Assembly: GCA_051418075.1 (NCBI GenBank)
Contig: JBPRGG010000029.1
Location: forward strand, 216,189 to 280,188
From: JBPRGG01 sp051418075
GTDB lineage: Bacteria > Bacteroidota > Bacteroidia > Cytophagales > Cyclobacteriaceae
Reading direction: 5' to 3'
DNA length: 64,000 nucleotides
In this document: in pieces, positions 53,496 to 62,540 of the stretch
Position numbering within the stretch: the first letter of the stretch is position 1
Layout of the letters: the number at the start of each line of letters is the position of its first letter
Made by a program: the position numbers and the translations under genes
The notes under the pieces: model-generated
Database searches by the model: none
Seen by the model: only the letters and a program-made list of their open reading frames with translations
Told to the model about the DNA's origin: nothing

Positions 53496-56186
53496 TTATC
53501 GATCCCGCCAGCTTCTTTGTTTGTTGAGTTTCAGGTCTTGTAAAAGGGAAGAAACGGCATTGATGTTGATGCTATAGGATTGGAACCGGCCAAATGGGAC
53601 CCAGGTGAAGCTCATTTCCCAACAATGCAGATCCCGGTGAATGTTGATACGGGTCATGGTAAATTCCTTATTTTCAAAATCATAACCTGAATTGAAGGTC
53701 ATTTTCCACTTGTCGGTCAGGCTCAGATCGCCGGAAAAGTCCAGGGATTGGGTGATCTTGCTTTCAGCCAGCCCGGGTTTGGTATAATTGAAAGCGTAAT
53801 TGATCCTGAGGTTCCAGGGAATGTTGAAATCTACATACAGGTCCGGGTTATTCTGGATGTAGTCCAGTTCTTCCTCTTCCTGCTCGTTGAGTTGGCTACG
53901 ATCCACTTCTGTTTCCCTTTTCTGAGCTTTTGGGTTAAGGTTGGTGCTGATATTAAAACGGGCATTGGTGATACGGCCAAAGCCCTGACCACGAACCCAG
54001 GCATATTCACTCACCCTGACCCCATTGGGTCGTTCATTGGTTCTTACCATGGCATAGGGATCAATATTGGAGCTTACATTAAGATTTACCTTATTATCAA
54101 AAAGCCGGGTGACTAACCGCAGGTTGATATTTGATAACTGGAATGAATCGGCCAGGAAATTGTAATTTGTGGAAATGGAAAACTTGTCGATCAAAGGGAT
54201 CTTTCGGGCCTGATCGGTGGTGTCATTTTTACCTTTAACCTTCATTTCTATATTATTGTCGATGGCTATACCCAACGCACCTCTTTCTCCGGGAGAGGGG
54301 GCACCTCTGAACCGGGGCAGGTATTCAGATATCTCCGCCAGTTCATCCTGATAGGTGTAATTCTGATAAAAACCGAAGGTTTTCTTAGACAGGTCCGGGG
54401 TATAGCTAAAGCTAATTTCCGGTGTGATCAGGTGCCTGATCCGCTCAATGGATTTGATCTGTGGATTAAAAAACCCGAACACCTGGGTCCTCACCAATGC
54501 ACTGAAACTGGTGGTGAAGGCGGTGTACAATCCATTTTCCATTTCTGTCATGGCTCTTAACTCTCCCCGGGCTGTATCAAGATCATATATCATTTTTTTG
54601 AAGAACAGTTGTTGAGAGTAATTGATCACCGGGCTCACATTGAAATACTTCAAAACGTTGAAGCTGGTGGAGAGGGGAATGTCAAATTTTAAAGGCTGAG
54701 CTTCAGATTGCTGGCTTTCAGCCAACCGCCAGATGGTGCCGAAATCATTGAAAAAACTCAGTGTATCCGTTACCGGTTCACCCTCGTCATTTTCATAGGT
54801 TACAATGTTTTTGAGTTTTCGGGAATAACGGAAGTCTTGTCCAAAGTAGATCTTTTTATACCAGGCGCTGCTTTTGCCGGGCAGATTTTTTAAGGGATAG
54901 ATCCTGTTCATGTTCAGGCTGATATCCGGGAAAGTTAAAGTGGCTTGTTTGGTGGCCACATTTTGATTAAAGCGTATGGAGGTACCAAAGGAAAAGGGGG
55001 TTCCTTTGAATACCTTGTTAAAGGTAACAGTAGAATTGAACTCCTGCCTTAAATTTCGATTGATATCCAGGGTAGGATTGTTGGTGTTATAGGTGGATGT
55101 ACCGGCATTGACTGAGGCTGAAAGCCGGCTATTGGTTCTGGATTCAGGATTATGATTCCAGGTGAGCCACAGGTCGTTTTGTTCAGTCTGGTCAACAGGA
55201 TTTTCAGCGTTTTCAATTTTTTGCCGGTTGTAGCTTAGGTTGAACCGTCCACTATAGGCATACCTTTTTTTGTAAACAGAAGCAATACTTCCCCCCACGC
55301 TGCCTTTGGAATAAATCTCTCCCAACAGGGTAAGGTCTATATAGTCGCTGATGCTAAAGTAATAGCCTCCATCCCGCAAAAAGAACCCTCTGCGTCTTTC
55401 TTCGCCATAGGTAGGTATAATGATGCCAGATGATTTTTCTCTTTTGTTGGGAAACATCCCAAACAGAAATCCCAGCGGGGTGGGCACATCATTGATCCGC
55501 ATATGAAAGGGGCCTACCAGAGTGCTTCCCTGGGGTAACTTTTTAAATTTCTGAGCTTCAATATGAAAATGGGGGTGGGGCAAATTACAGGTGGTATACA
55601 TCATCCCTTCACCGTAGATCACATCATCAGATTCTTTCTTGATCTTTTCTGCATGCATAAAGGCTTCGCCTTGCTGGGTGACCACCCCCGAGATCACTGC
55701 TTTTTTAGTGTTGAAGTTGTAGCTCATGCGTTTGGTTTCATAAATCTCGGGGCCATCAGTAAAAATAGGAGTTTCCACCAGTTTTCCGGTAGAGTCAATA
55801 CGGCCTTCAGCTGAAACAGTATTGGTACTCCAGTCCAGTTCTATCTGATAAGCTTCCAGTTTAATTTCTCCGTAGTTGACTTCAGAATTGCCATATAGCT
55901 TGATGATCTTTTTCTGATAATCAAAGTAAAAGGAATCTTCGGCAGAGTATTTGATGGTGGTTTCTATGTCACCGATGCTGTCGGGAGGGACATCAGCCAG
56001 GGAATCGCCGGGGCTGAGTTCATTCAAAGAATCTATAGCAATGGTATCAAGTTGATTATCAATGATTAAATTGGCGGAGTCGTATAATACAGGAAGGTTG
56101 GTAGTGTCAATCGGAAGTTCCTGACCACAAACCAACCCATAAATCAATAGAAGCGGAATTAAAATTATATATTTATAATATTGCAA
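53496..56186 (-). CDS. lptD: LptD-like LPS-assembly outer-membrane protein
   Basis: 896-residue outer-membrane protein. Signal peptide MQYYKYIILIPLLLIYGLVCGQ, then an acidic linker, an LptA/OstA-like jellyroll (about 80-250, YQKKIIKLYGNSEVNYGEIK, ISGVVTQQGEAFMHAEKI), then a long barrel beginning near 260 (RRGFFLRDGGYYFSISDYID) and ending near LKLNKQRSWRDR. This is the Bacteroidota LptD layout, in which LptD places LPS or lipooligosaccharide in the outer leaflet. The start codons of lptD and the amidase are divergent and about 75 bases apart. Disulfide Cys pairs found in proteobacterial LptD are not evident. Confidence 0.9.
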   Translation of the reverse strand: MQYYKYIILIPLLLIYGLVCGQELPIDTTNLPVLYDSANLIIDNQLDTIAIDSLNELSPGDSLADVPPDSIGDIETTIKYSAEDSFYFDYQKKIIKLYGNSEVNYGEIKLEAYQIELDWSTNTVSAEGRIDSTGKLVETPIFTDGPEIYETKRMSYNFNTKKAVISGVVTQQGEAFMHAEKIKKESDDVIYGEGMMYTTCNLPHPHFHIEAQKFKKLPQGSTLVGPFHMRINDVPTPLGFLFGMFPNKREKSSGIIIPTYGEERRRGFFLRDGGYYFSISDYIDLTLLGEIYSKGSVGGSIASVYKKRYAYSGRFNLSYNRQKIENAENPVDQTEQNDLWLTWNHNPESRTNSRLSASVNAGTSTYNTNNPTLDINRNLRQEFNSTVTFNKVFKGTPFSFGTSIRFNQNVATKQATLTFPDISLNMNRIYPLKNLPGKSSAWYKKIYFGQDFRYSRKLKNIVTYENDEGEPVTDTLSFFNDFGTIWRLAESQQSEAQPLKFDIPLSTSFNVLKYFNVSPVINYSQQLFFKKMIYDLDTARGELRAMTEMENGLYTAFTTSFSALVRTQVFGFFNPQIKSIERIRHLITPEISFSYTPDLSKKTFGFYQNYTYQDELAEISEYLPRFRGAPSPGERGALGIAIDNNIEMKVKGKNDTTDQARKIPLIDKFSISTNYNFLADSFQLSNINLRLVTRLFDNKVNLNVSSNIDPYAMVRTNERPNGVRVSEYAWVRGQGFGRITNARFNISTNLNPKAQKRETEVDRSQLNEQEEEELDYIQNNPDLYVDFNIPWNLRINYAFNYTKPGLAESKITQSLDFSGDLSLTDKWKMTFNSGYDFENKEFTMTRINIHRDLHCWEMSFTWVPFGRFQSYSININAVSSLLQDLKLNKQRSWRDR

Positions 56187-56261
56187 CCTTTTTTCTGTTT
56201 TAAAGAAAAATTAACAATTTTGTGTAAAGTTATCTCAATTACTAAAAAACAGCGAAATATT

Positions 56262-57050
56262 GTGAAAAATATTATTTTAACTGGTTTCTTTTCCCTGTTT
56301 TTTTTGCTGGGCTCCTTCAATGAGGTAGATCTCAAGGCATATGAAGTAAAACGCGTAATCATTGACGCCGGACATGGTGGTAAAGATACTGGTACAAGAG
56401 GTTCTTTTACCAGGGAAAAAGATATTGCCTTAGACATTGCCTTAAAAGTTGGGTCAATCATTAAAGAAAATCTTAAAGACGTAGAGGTAGTGTATACCCG
56501 AAACGACGACACCTTTGTGCCTTTAAGCGAACGAGCAGATCTGGCCAATAAAAATGATGCAGACCTATTCATATCAATCCATGCAAATTCCGAGCCAAAA
56601 GGTCATCACGATGCCTATGGAACTGAAACATTTTTTATGGGGGGACATACCACAGACCGGAATTTTGAGATAGCCAAAAAAGAAAATTCGGTGATCCTGC
56701 TGGAGGAAAATTATGAAGAAAAATATGAGGGATTCGACCCTAACTTACCTGAGTCCTATATATTATTTTCCATTTATCAGTCAGCTTATACTCAAAATAG
56801 TTTTAAATTAGCCCAGTTAGTTGAACATCAGTTTGAAAATCGCGTTAAAAGGCATAGTAGGGGAGTAAAACAAGCCGGGTTTATAGTACTTTGGAAAACC
56901 GCCATGCCCAGTGTCCTGATCGAAGTGGGTTTTTTATCTCACCCTGAGGAAGAGAAATATTTGAATGATGACCTTGGTAAGACCTATATTGCTTCCGGTA
57001 TTTTCAGAGCAATCAGGGATTACAAGGAAGAATTGGAATCTCAAAACTAA
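56262..57050 (+). CDS. N-acetylmuramoyl-L-alanine amidase (AmiC-like, amidase_3)
   Basis: About 262-residue exported zinc amidase that cleaves peptidoglycan between MurNAc and the stem peptide. The GTG at 56262 gives a good signal peptide (KNIILTGFFSLFFLLGSF); a TTG at 56181 would overlap lptD and adds 27 unlikely residues. Zinc ligands and catalytic residues are in VIIDAGHGGKDTG, EKDIALDIALKV, FISIHANSEPKG and SVLIEVGFLSHPEEE. The segment HTTDRNFEIAKKENSVILLE is typical of Bacteroidota versions. The MCE gene follows 11 bases later; this pair next to lptD is a known arrangement in the phylum. Confidence 0.92.
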   Translation: MKNIILTGFFSLFFLLGSFNEVDLKAYEVKRVIIDAGHGGKDTGTRGSFTREKDIALDIALKVGSIIKENLKDVEVVYTRNDDTFVPLSERADLANKNDADLFISIHANSEPKGHHDAYGTETFFMGGHTTDRNFEIAKKENSVILLEENYEEKYEGFDPNLPESYILFSIYQSAYTQNSFKLAQLVEHQFENRVKRHSRGVKQAGFIVLWKTAMPSVLIEVGFLSHPEEEKYLNDDLGKTYIASGIFRAIRDYKEELESQN

Positions 57051-57061
57051 ATTTTTTTTAA

Positions 57062-58003
57062 GTGAAAGTATCTAAGGAGTTTAAAGTTGGTCTGCTGGCC
57101 GTTGTATCTATCACTATATTGTATTTAGGATTTAACTTTTTAAAAGGAATTGACTTTTTTTCTTCATCCAATCAATATTATGCCATCTATGATGAAATAG
57201 ATGGCTTGAATGTGTCCAATGAAGTAATTTTGAATGGGTTGGCTGTTGGTCGGGTAAGTGCTATCCGTATCATGCCCAATTCCAACAATCGTATTTTGGT
57301 GGAGCTGGATGTTAATAGTAAAATTCAACTGGGAGAAAATTCTACTGCCTTACTGATGAATAGTGATTTTTTAGGTAGTAAAGCCATAGAACTGTTGGTG
57401 GAAGAGTCCATAGAAAATCCAATAGAAGATGGAGATACCTTGTTATCTGAATTGGATAAAGGGTTGACAGATGTTTTGCTGGAATCAGCAGGTCCGGTAG
57501 CGGATGATCTGGGAACCACCGTGAGAAGGATTAATTTAATACTGGAAAATCTGAGTGCCAATACGCAAAAGATTGATAATACCCTGGCCAATCTGGAACA
57601 ATCTTCCCTGATCCTGAGAAATACCATGCAGGAAAATCAAAATGATATCGGCTCTGTATTGGACAATTATAATACAGTAGCGGTGGAATTAGCCAATACG
57701 GTGAGGGAAGTGCCGCCATTACTCAATAAAACCACCCAGTTCATTGATTCATTGCAAACTCTGGAGCTTTCTGAAACTCTCCAGACTGTGCAACAGGCTG
57801 TTTCCAGTTTGAATCAGACCATGATGAAAATTGATCAGGGAGATGGTACCCTGGCCAGGTTGATCAATAATGATTCTTTATACCTGAACCTCAATAAGGC
57901 AGCTGAAGATCTGGATAAACTCCTGGTGGATCTTAAGGAAAACCCCAATCGGTATGTCCACTTTTCCGTTTTTGGCAGAAAAAGTAATTCAAGTGATGAT
58001 TAG
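57062..58003 (+). CDS. MlaD/MCE-domain protein
   Basis: 313-residue inner-membrane-anchored MCE protein (GTG start). One N-terminal membrane helix (LLAVVSITILYLGFNFL), an MCE domain at about 38-115 (YAIYDEIDGLNVSNEVILNG, VGRVSAIRIMP, GSKAIELLVEE), then a long helical tail (about 150-300) with heptad-like pattern and a repeating LNQTMMKIDQGDGTLARLI. MCE proteins form hexameric lipid-transfer rings or tunnels between the membranes. The permease and ATPase partners (MlaE/MlaF) are not nearby. It is in the same operon as the amidase. Confidence 0.92.
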   Translation: MKVSKEFKVGLLAVVSITILYLGFNFLKGIDFFSSSNQYYAIYDEIDGLNVSNEVILNGLAVGRVSAIRIMPNSNNRILVELDVNSKIQLGENSTALLMNSDFLGSKAIELLVEESIENPIEDGDTLLSELDKGLTDVLLESAGPVADDLGTTVRRINLILENLSANTQKIDNTLANLEQSSLILRNTMQENQNDIGSVLDNYNTVAVELANTVREVPPLLNKTTQFIDSLQTLELSETLQTVQQAVSSLNQTMMKIDQGDGTLARLINNDSLYLNLNKAAEDLDKLLVDLKENPNRYVHFSVFGRKSNSSDD

Positions 58004-58062
58004 CTGAACTTTTTCTGATCTTTGATTTTTATTATTACATACATTTTAAAAGCAATAGGAAA

Positions 58063-58917
58063 TTGATGGATAATAAAGAGCTGAAAGCACTGGTATCACT
58101 ATTGGATGATGAAGACAATGATGTCCGGTCACACGTGGAGCAGAAGATCATATCTCTGGGAAATAATGTGATCCCCTACCTGGAAAATGAATGGGAGAAT
58201 AATTTTAATCCCAAAGTACAAAAAAGGATAGAAGATCTGATCCATACCCTTCAGTTGGAGACCCTCAAACGTAATTTACTGGACTGGAAGTCCCATCGAA
58301 CAGATGATTTACTGGAAGGAATGTGGCTGGTGGCTACCTATCAGTATCCCGATCTTGAACTGGATAAATTAAAAAAGGAACTGGAGCAGATCTATTATGA
58401 GGCCTGGCTGGAATTTAAGCCTGATGCCCATCCATTTGATCAGGTGAAGTTGTTAAACAGTGTACTCTTCAGTAAGTTGAAATTCGGGGCCAACACCAAA
58501 AACTTCCATGCTCCGGGAAATTCCATGATCAATATTGTGCTGGAATCTAAAAAGGGCAATCCAATTTCCCTTTGTGTGATCTATCTTTTGGTAGCACAAC
58601 GTCTAAAAATGCCGGTTTATGGGGTGAATTTGCCTAATCTTTTTATCCTGACCTATAAAAATAAGGAACTGCAGTTTTATATCAATGCCTTCAACCGGGG
58701 GTTGATTTTTTCAAAGGCAGACATCGATAATTATATTGCCCATTTGCATATTAATCCCATGGAGATTTTTTATCAGCCTTGTAATAATCTGGATATTATT
58801 AAAAGGGTTTTAAGGAATCTGGTTATATCTTTTGAAAAACTGGGAGAGCATGACAAGGTAGAGGAGGTGAAGAATATTCTCACTGTGATTTCTGATGGTA
58901 ATGAGATTTATTATTAG
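58063..58917 (+). CDS. SirB1/transglutaminase-like family protein
   Basis: 284-residue cytosolic protein of the SirB1-type transglutaminase-like family. The N-terminal 60 residues look HEAT-like (LVSLLDDEDNDVRSHVEQKI). The core contains FSKLKFGANTKNFHAPGNSMI and KKGNPISLCVIYLLVAQRLKMPVYGVNLPNLFILTY, where the Cys of ISLCVIY is the candidate nucleophile. The activity of the family is not established. It follows the MCE gene by 59 bases and is probably in the amidase-MCE transcript. Confidence 0.85.
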   Translation: MMDNKELKALVSLLDDEDNDVRSHVEQKIISLGNNVIPYLENEWENNFNPKVQKRIEDLIHTLQLETLKRNLLDWKSHRTDDLLEGMWLVATYQYPDLELDKLKKELEQIYYEAWLEFKPDAHPFDQVKLLNSVLFSKLKFGANTKNFHAPGNSMINIVLESKKGNPISLCVIYLLVAQRLKMPVYGVNLPNLFILTYKNKELQFYINAFNRGLIFSKADIDNYIAHLHINPMEIFYQPCNNLDIIKRVLRNLVISFEKLGEHDKVEEVKNILTVISDGNEIYY

Positions 58918-58980
58918 GCAATTGGAACGGCATAAAAACATATCTGCTGACCGCATCTTGATAGACATTTTGCCTTAGCC

Positions 58981-59016
58981 TATCTTTTTGTAGTGGCCGG
59001 ACTGGCGTTCGATCCA
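58981..59016 (+). repeat. Short partial copy of the hairpin repeat
   Basis: TATCTTTTTGTAGTGGCCGG and ACTGGCG match the opening block of copy B (CTTTTGTGGTGGCCGGGCCG). The hairpin is missing. It lies about 45 bases before copy B, suggesting a nested or truncated insertion. Confidence 0.4.
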
Positions 59017-59058
59017 TATATTAGCTGTCATATTTATGAGCATCTTATATTATTCTTG

Positions 59059-59214
59059 CTTTTGTGGTGGCCGGGCCGGGTGGTACTTTTGTCCTGACAC
59101 AAATAGTACCAAAAAAATCAAGACATAAAAAAATCACACACCTGCCGTGGTCTTATCGTTCTGGGCCATCGTAGCTTAGGCACAGCAGCCTACCAGCATT
59201 TGTCGGGCCTGCCG
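59059..59214 (+). repeat. Hairpin intergenic repeat, copy B
   Basis: Opening block CTTTTGTGGTGGCCGGGCCG, hairpin arms GGTACTTTTGT (59082-59092) and ACAAATAGTACC (59099-59110), then ACCAAAAAAATCAAGACATA, ACACACCTGCC, GGGCCATCGTAGCTTAGGCA. Block order and sequence match copy A; hairpin arms differ but still pair. Confidence 0.7.
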
Positions 59215-59338
59215 GTATTTTCTTTCCCATTTCATAATATTCTAATACCATTTATTCAATTAACTGCTAAGAATACATCTTGACCTTATCTCAGGATATT
59301 ATAAAAATTGAATGTTTTGTATTCTGGCAGAACCTGGG

Positions 59339-59797
59339 TCAACCTGCCTGATTTCTCACTTGTGCCACCTCCTGAGCTGTGACTGCAGCAGAATTATTGC
59401 CAAAGTTGGATCGTATATAAGTGAGTACATCTGCAATTTCCTGGTCGGACAGGAAGTCCTGGGCCGGCATGATGTTGTTATAGGGTTCTCCTTTCACTTC
59501 TACGGGTCCTGACATTCCATTTAAAATGATGTTGATCAATTCGGTTTTATCCCCGTTGACCATTTCTGTTTCCGTAATAGGAGGATACAGGCCAGGTACA
59601 CCATTGCCATCTGACTGGTGGCAAACGATGCAATACTTGTTATATATATCTAAACCAGGATGAACGGCTTCCTGAGGTTGTGACTGTGATTGTATTTGTG
59701 GAGTGGAGGCAGGACCCCTTTCAGCTTGGGATTCTGAATTGTTACTGCCACAGGAATAAAAGTGAAAAAAGATCAATACAGGAATAATAAGGCGCAT
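59339..59797 (-). CDS. Cytochrome c lipoprotein
   Basis: 152-residue predicted lipoprotein (MRLIIPVLIFFHFYSCGSNN; lipobox Cys near 16), followed by a low-complexity Gln/Ser/Pro spacer (about 20-45) and a single class I haem domain with CIVCH at 56-60 (YNKYCIVCHQSDGNGVPGLYP). The axial Met is likely in NNIMPAQDFLSDQEIADVL near 122. It probably accepts electrons from the dehydrogenase encoded about 640 bases upstream on the same strand. The gap holds a hairpin repeat. Confidence 0.9.
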   Translation of the reverse strand: MRLIIPVLIFFHFYSCGSNNSESQAERGPASTPQIQSQSQPQEAVHPGLDIYNKYCIVCHQSDGNGVPGLYPPITETEMVNGDKTELINIILNGMSGPVEVKGEPYNNIMPAQDFLSDQEIADVLTYIRSNFGNNSAAVTAQEVAQVRNQAG

Positions 59798-60434
59798 AAT
59801 TCAAATTTATGGTTTGGACAAAAATGGGCTAAAAAAGTAATTGTTCAAAGTCAATTAAATGATTAAATCAAGTGTTTATCTTTTTAAATGATCTGCAACT
59901 GGATCTGCCAATAAAAACGTTTGTCTTATGTTTTTTTGGAAATTGGGTGTTTATTCATCATCTTCTGTCAAGGCAAATCCGTCATTTCAATGTCAGGAGA
60001 AATCTGTTAGACCTAACCTGGCTGACTATTATAAACAGTTATATGAAGCTTTTTGCTTTGAAATATACCTGCTATTATATTCTGTCTTTGGTCCTGGCCG
60101 GACGGGCGGTACTTTTTGTCTTACGCTAAGAGCCATCGTAGCCTGGCCCACCATCGTACCCACATTTTCTGTGGGGACTTCGCGACTAATTAAAAACTAA
60201 TTCTTATTAATTCTTATTTTAATCAAAAATGATTATGAATCAATAATTTTCAATTAGTATTTACAACAGCATTCACAGAAATCCCAATTGCGGTCAGGGT
60301 TGTTTTATCTTTGGGTTAGCCTGGCCTGAGCGGATCAAACGCAATCCTGTTGTGAATGCGGGACACATCGGCCCTGGAGCGAAAAGTCTGCTGATTGCAT
60401 AATGGTATTTTAAACATTCTGAAGCTAGCTAATT
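59798..60434. other. Intergenic region without gene, contains hairpin repeat copy C
   Basis: Open frames at 59872-60200 pass through the repeat and lack protein-like composition. Outside the repeat, GCATTCACA near 60268 is mirrored by TGTGAATGC near 60353, an inverted pair about 75 bases apart that flanks a GC-rich core. Nothing else recognised. Confidence 0.5.
60084..60185 (+). repeat. Hairpin intergenic repeat, copy C (internally deleted)
   Basis: Opens GTCTTTGGTCCTGGCCGGAC, GGGCGGTACTTTTTGTC, then jumps directly to GAGCCATCGTAGCCTGGCCC, missing the second hairpin arm and the A-rich block seen in A and B. It ends with a small extra hairpin CCCACATTTTCTGTGGG at 60159-60175. Confidence 0.65.
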
Positions 60435-61727
60435 CTATCGATCCCCCTGATAAATGATACGCCATATCTTGCCTTCCCTGGAATCTGCTACATAAAGTGA
60501 GCCATCCGGTCCAATGGCCAGGCCAGTTGGACGAAACTTGGCCTGGCTGGCATTTTCTATCACTTCCTGTCCGGCGAAACCATCAGCAAAGATTTCCCAC
60601 TCTCCGGATGGTTGATCACCCTCGAAAGGTACAAATACCACATAATATCCTTCCTGCGGTTTGGGAGCCCGGTTCCAGGAGCCATGAAAAGCAATAAAAG
60701 CACCATTTTGATATTTTTCCGGAAATTGATCACCAGTATAAAACAATAAGTCATTAGGCGCAACATGGGCAGGAAAATCCATGATAGGATCTTCATATTG
60801 ATCACACCGGCCCACTTGTTCCCCATCCCCACCATATTCCGGGGCTAATACTTTCTGATCTACCAGACCATCATAATAGCAATAAGGCCAGCCAAAGTTA
60901 TCTCCCTGGTTGACCAGCAAAAATTCTTCTGCCGGAAGTTGTTCATTATCCTCCACATCAAAATGTTCAGGGAATAAAGTATTTAGTTGATCGCGGCCAT
61001 GCTGCACTGCATATAGCTGTTCTATTACGGGATTCCAACTGATGGCTACTGCATGCCTGATCCCGGTAGCATATCGCTCGCCATCATCCATTTGGGTCTG
61101 ATTAAGTTCAGTGGCAGAGAATTGCCAGATACCTCCATGACGCTCCAGCAAAGGACAAGGGTCCATTCCGGGTGATTCCGGTGTTCGCATTTTTTCCTGG
61201 CAGGCATTAGCCGGAGCTCCTACCGTCACATACATATGCCCTTGCTTATCAAAAGCCAAAGGTTTAGCTGCATGCTGGCTGGTATTGGGAAAACCTCCCA
61301 CTATTTGTTGTATTTCGCCCTGCGGTACCAGTTGGTCGCCTAGCTGTATCCGATGTACTGAGGTATCGGTAGAAAAATACAAGTGATCCTGATATATTTC
61401 CATTCCAGTTCCGGTACCATATTGATCAGCAAAATAAGCTGTGACATCGGCTTTTCCGTCTTGAGTTGTATCCCTGAGGGCTGCAACTACGCCATTTTCC
61501 TGGGCTTTGCTCATCATAAGATAGATATCTCCATTACTCCTGATGGCCAGGTGTCTGCCCCGGCCAGGGTTTTCTGCAACCACTAAAGCCCCAAAACCTT
61601 CAGGTAAGGTGAGCCCGCCATTGTTGGGATCTGGTTGTAAAGATGGTTGATTGTTTTCGGGTGATGTGGAACAGGAAAGGAGTAAGAGGTAAAACGTTAC
61701 ACAAAAAGTACAGATAATAATTTTCAT
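60435..61727 (-). CDS. PQQ-dependent sugar dehydrogenase-like (sorbosone dehydrogenase family) lipoprotein
   Basis: About 430-residue exported protein. Start at 61727 gives lipoprotein signal MKIIICTFCVTFYLLLLSCSTS; an upstream ATG at 61829 adds 34 unlikely residues. Six-bladed propeller with LTLPEGFGALVVAENPGRGRH at the start, HLYVTVGAPANACQEK-like GHMYVTVGAPANACQE in the middle, YATGIRHAVAISWNP, GDNFGWPYCYYDG and FIAFHGSWNRAPKPQEGYY, typical of the L-sorbosone dehydrogenase/YliI group using PQQ. With the downstream cytochrome c it forms a plausible periplasmic sugar-oxidation chain. The substrate is unknown. Confidence 0.87.
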   Translation of the reverse strand: MKIIICTFCVTFYLLLLSCSTSPENNQPSLQPDPNNGGLTLPEGFGALVVAENPGRGRHLAIRSNGDIYLMMSKAQENGVVAALRDTTQDGKADVTAYFADQYGTGTGMEIYQDHLYFSTDTSVHRIQLGDQLVPQGEIQQIVGGFPNTSQHAAKPLAFDKQGHMYVTVGAPANACQEKMRTPESPGMDPCPLLERHGGIWQFSATELNQTQMDDGERYATGIRHAVAISWNPVIEQLYAVQHGRDQLNTLFPEHFDVEDNEQLPAEEFLLVNQGDNFGWPYCYYDGLVDQKVLAPEYGGDGEQVGRCDQYEDPIMDFPAHVAPNDLLFYTGDQFPEKYQNGAFIAFHGSWNRAPKPQEGYYVVFVPFEGDQPSGEWEIFADGFAGQEVIENASQAKFRPTGLAIGPDGSLYVADSREGKIWRIIYQGDR

Positions 61728-62108
61728 AAAAATATATAGATAGTTTTTGATCTGAGAACTACATTTTTGTGATCGAACTATAAAAAACCAATTATGTTTT
61801 CTAAAAGTACTTATTCTTGCAGAGATCAAAATGCTTAATCATCTGGAAACTATACATAATTCAGTAAAAACCTTACCTCATTGTTAATTTCAAAAATCCA
61901 GCGCTTTTTACGGTTAATAATTAGAAATCATCAATTTTTTATTAATTTATTTAAATTCGTTTTGCAAAATATAAACATAATGATTAAATTTACACAGTTA
62001 ACTACAATAATATCTTTAGATATTCATATATTGCTTGTTGATACTCATTAGATTTTAGAATTGTTTATCATTTTTAGTCTGAATTATTACATTTAAAAAT
62101 TAAAAATT
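61728..62108. other. AT-rich intergenic region upstream of the polysaccharide locus
   Basis: 380 bases between divergent genes, strongly AT-rich, with no coding frame and no exact consensus promoter. It should hold the promoters for the response regulator/sugar transferase operon. Confidence 0.5.
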
Positions 62109-62540
62109 GTGCTACCATTTTTACGAAATAATCAAAAATTTTCAGCTGAAAATAAAAAAAGAATCTTACTAATAGAAGATGACATCAGTATCAGGATGTT
62201 ATTGGAAATAATTCTTAAAAAACAATACCAAATTGTTTCTGCCGAAAATGGTTATGAAGCATTATGTTGGCTGGATAATGGAAATATCCCTGACCTCATT
62301 TTAACTGATTTACAAATGCCCAAAATGGATGGTTACCAGTTTCTCAAAAATATTAAAAGAAGTGGGTTTCATAAAGATATTCCCATATTAATGCTTTCAG
62401 GAGATAAGGATGAAGAACTTAAAGAAAAGTGTCTTGAATCCGGTGCAGATGAATTTTATGTAAAACCATTTAATCCCACTGATTTATTTGAAAAGATTGA
62501 AAATCTTTGTAGGAGCAAGAAAAGAATAAAATATGCATAA
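62109..62540 (+). CDS. Single-domain response regulator (receiver)
   Basis: 143-residue receiver with no output domain. It has the acidic pair (LLIEDDISIRM), phospho-acceptor Asp in LILTDLQMPKMDGYQF, the switch Ser in ILMLSGDKDEE, and the conserved Lys in FYVKPFNPTDL, so it should be phosphorylated. GTG start follows an AT-rich leader. Its last 8 bases overlap the next gene, which encodes a degenerate receiver fused to a sugar transferase; the pair is likely co-translated and may interact. A partner histidine kinase is not in the window. Confidence 0.9.
   Translation: MLPFLRNNQKFSAENKKRILLIEDDISIRMLLEIILKKQYQIVSAENGYEALCWLDNGNIPDLILTDLQMPKMDGYQFLKNIKRSGFHKDIPILMLSGDKDEELKEKCLESGADEFYVKPFNPTDLFEKIENLCRSKKRIKYA

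Noticed and set aside
59872..60200. Two overlapping small open frames between cytochrome c and sugar dehydrogenase
   Set aside because: Their C-terminal halves are translations of repeat copy C, and the N-terminal parts have no protein-like composition.
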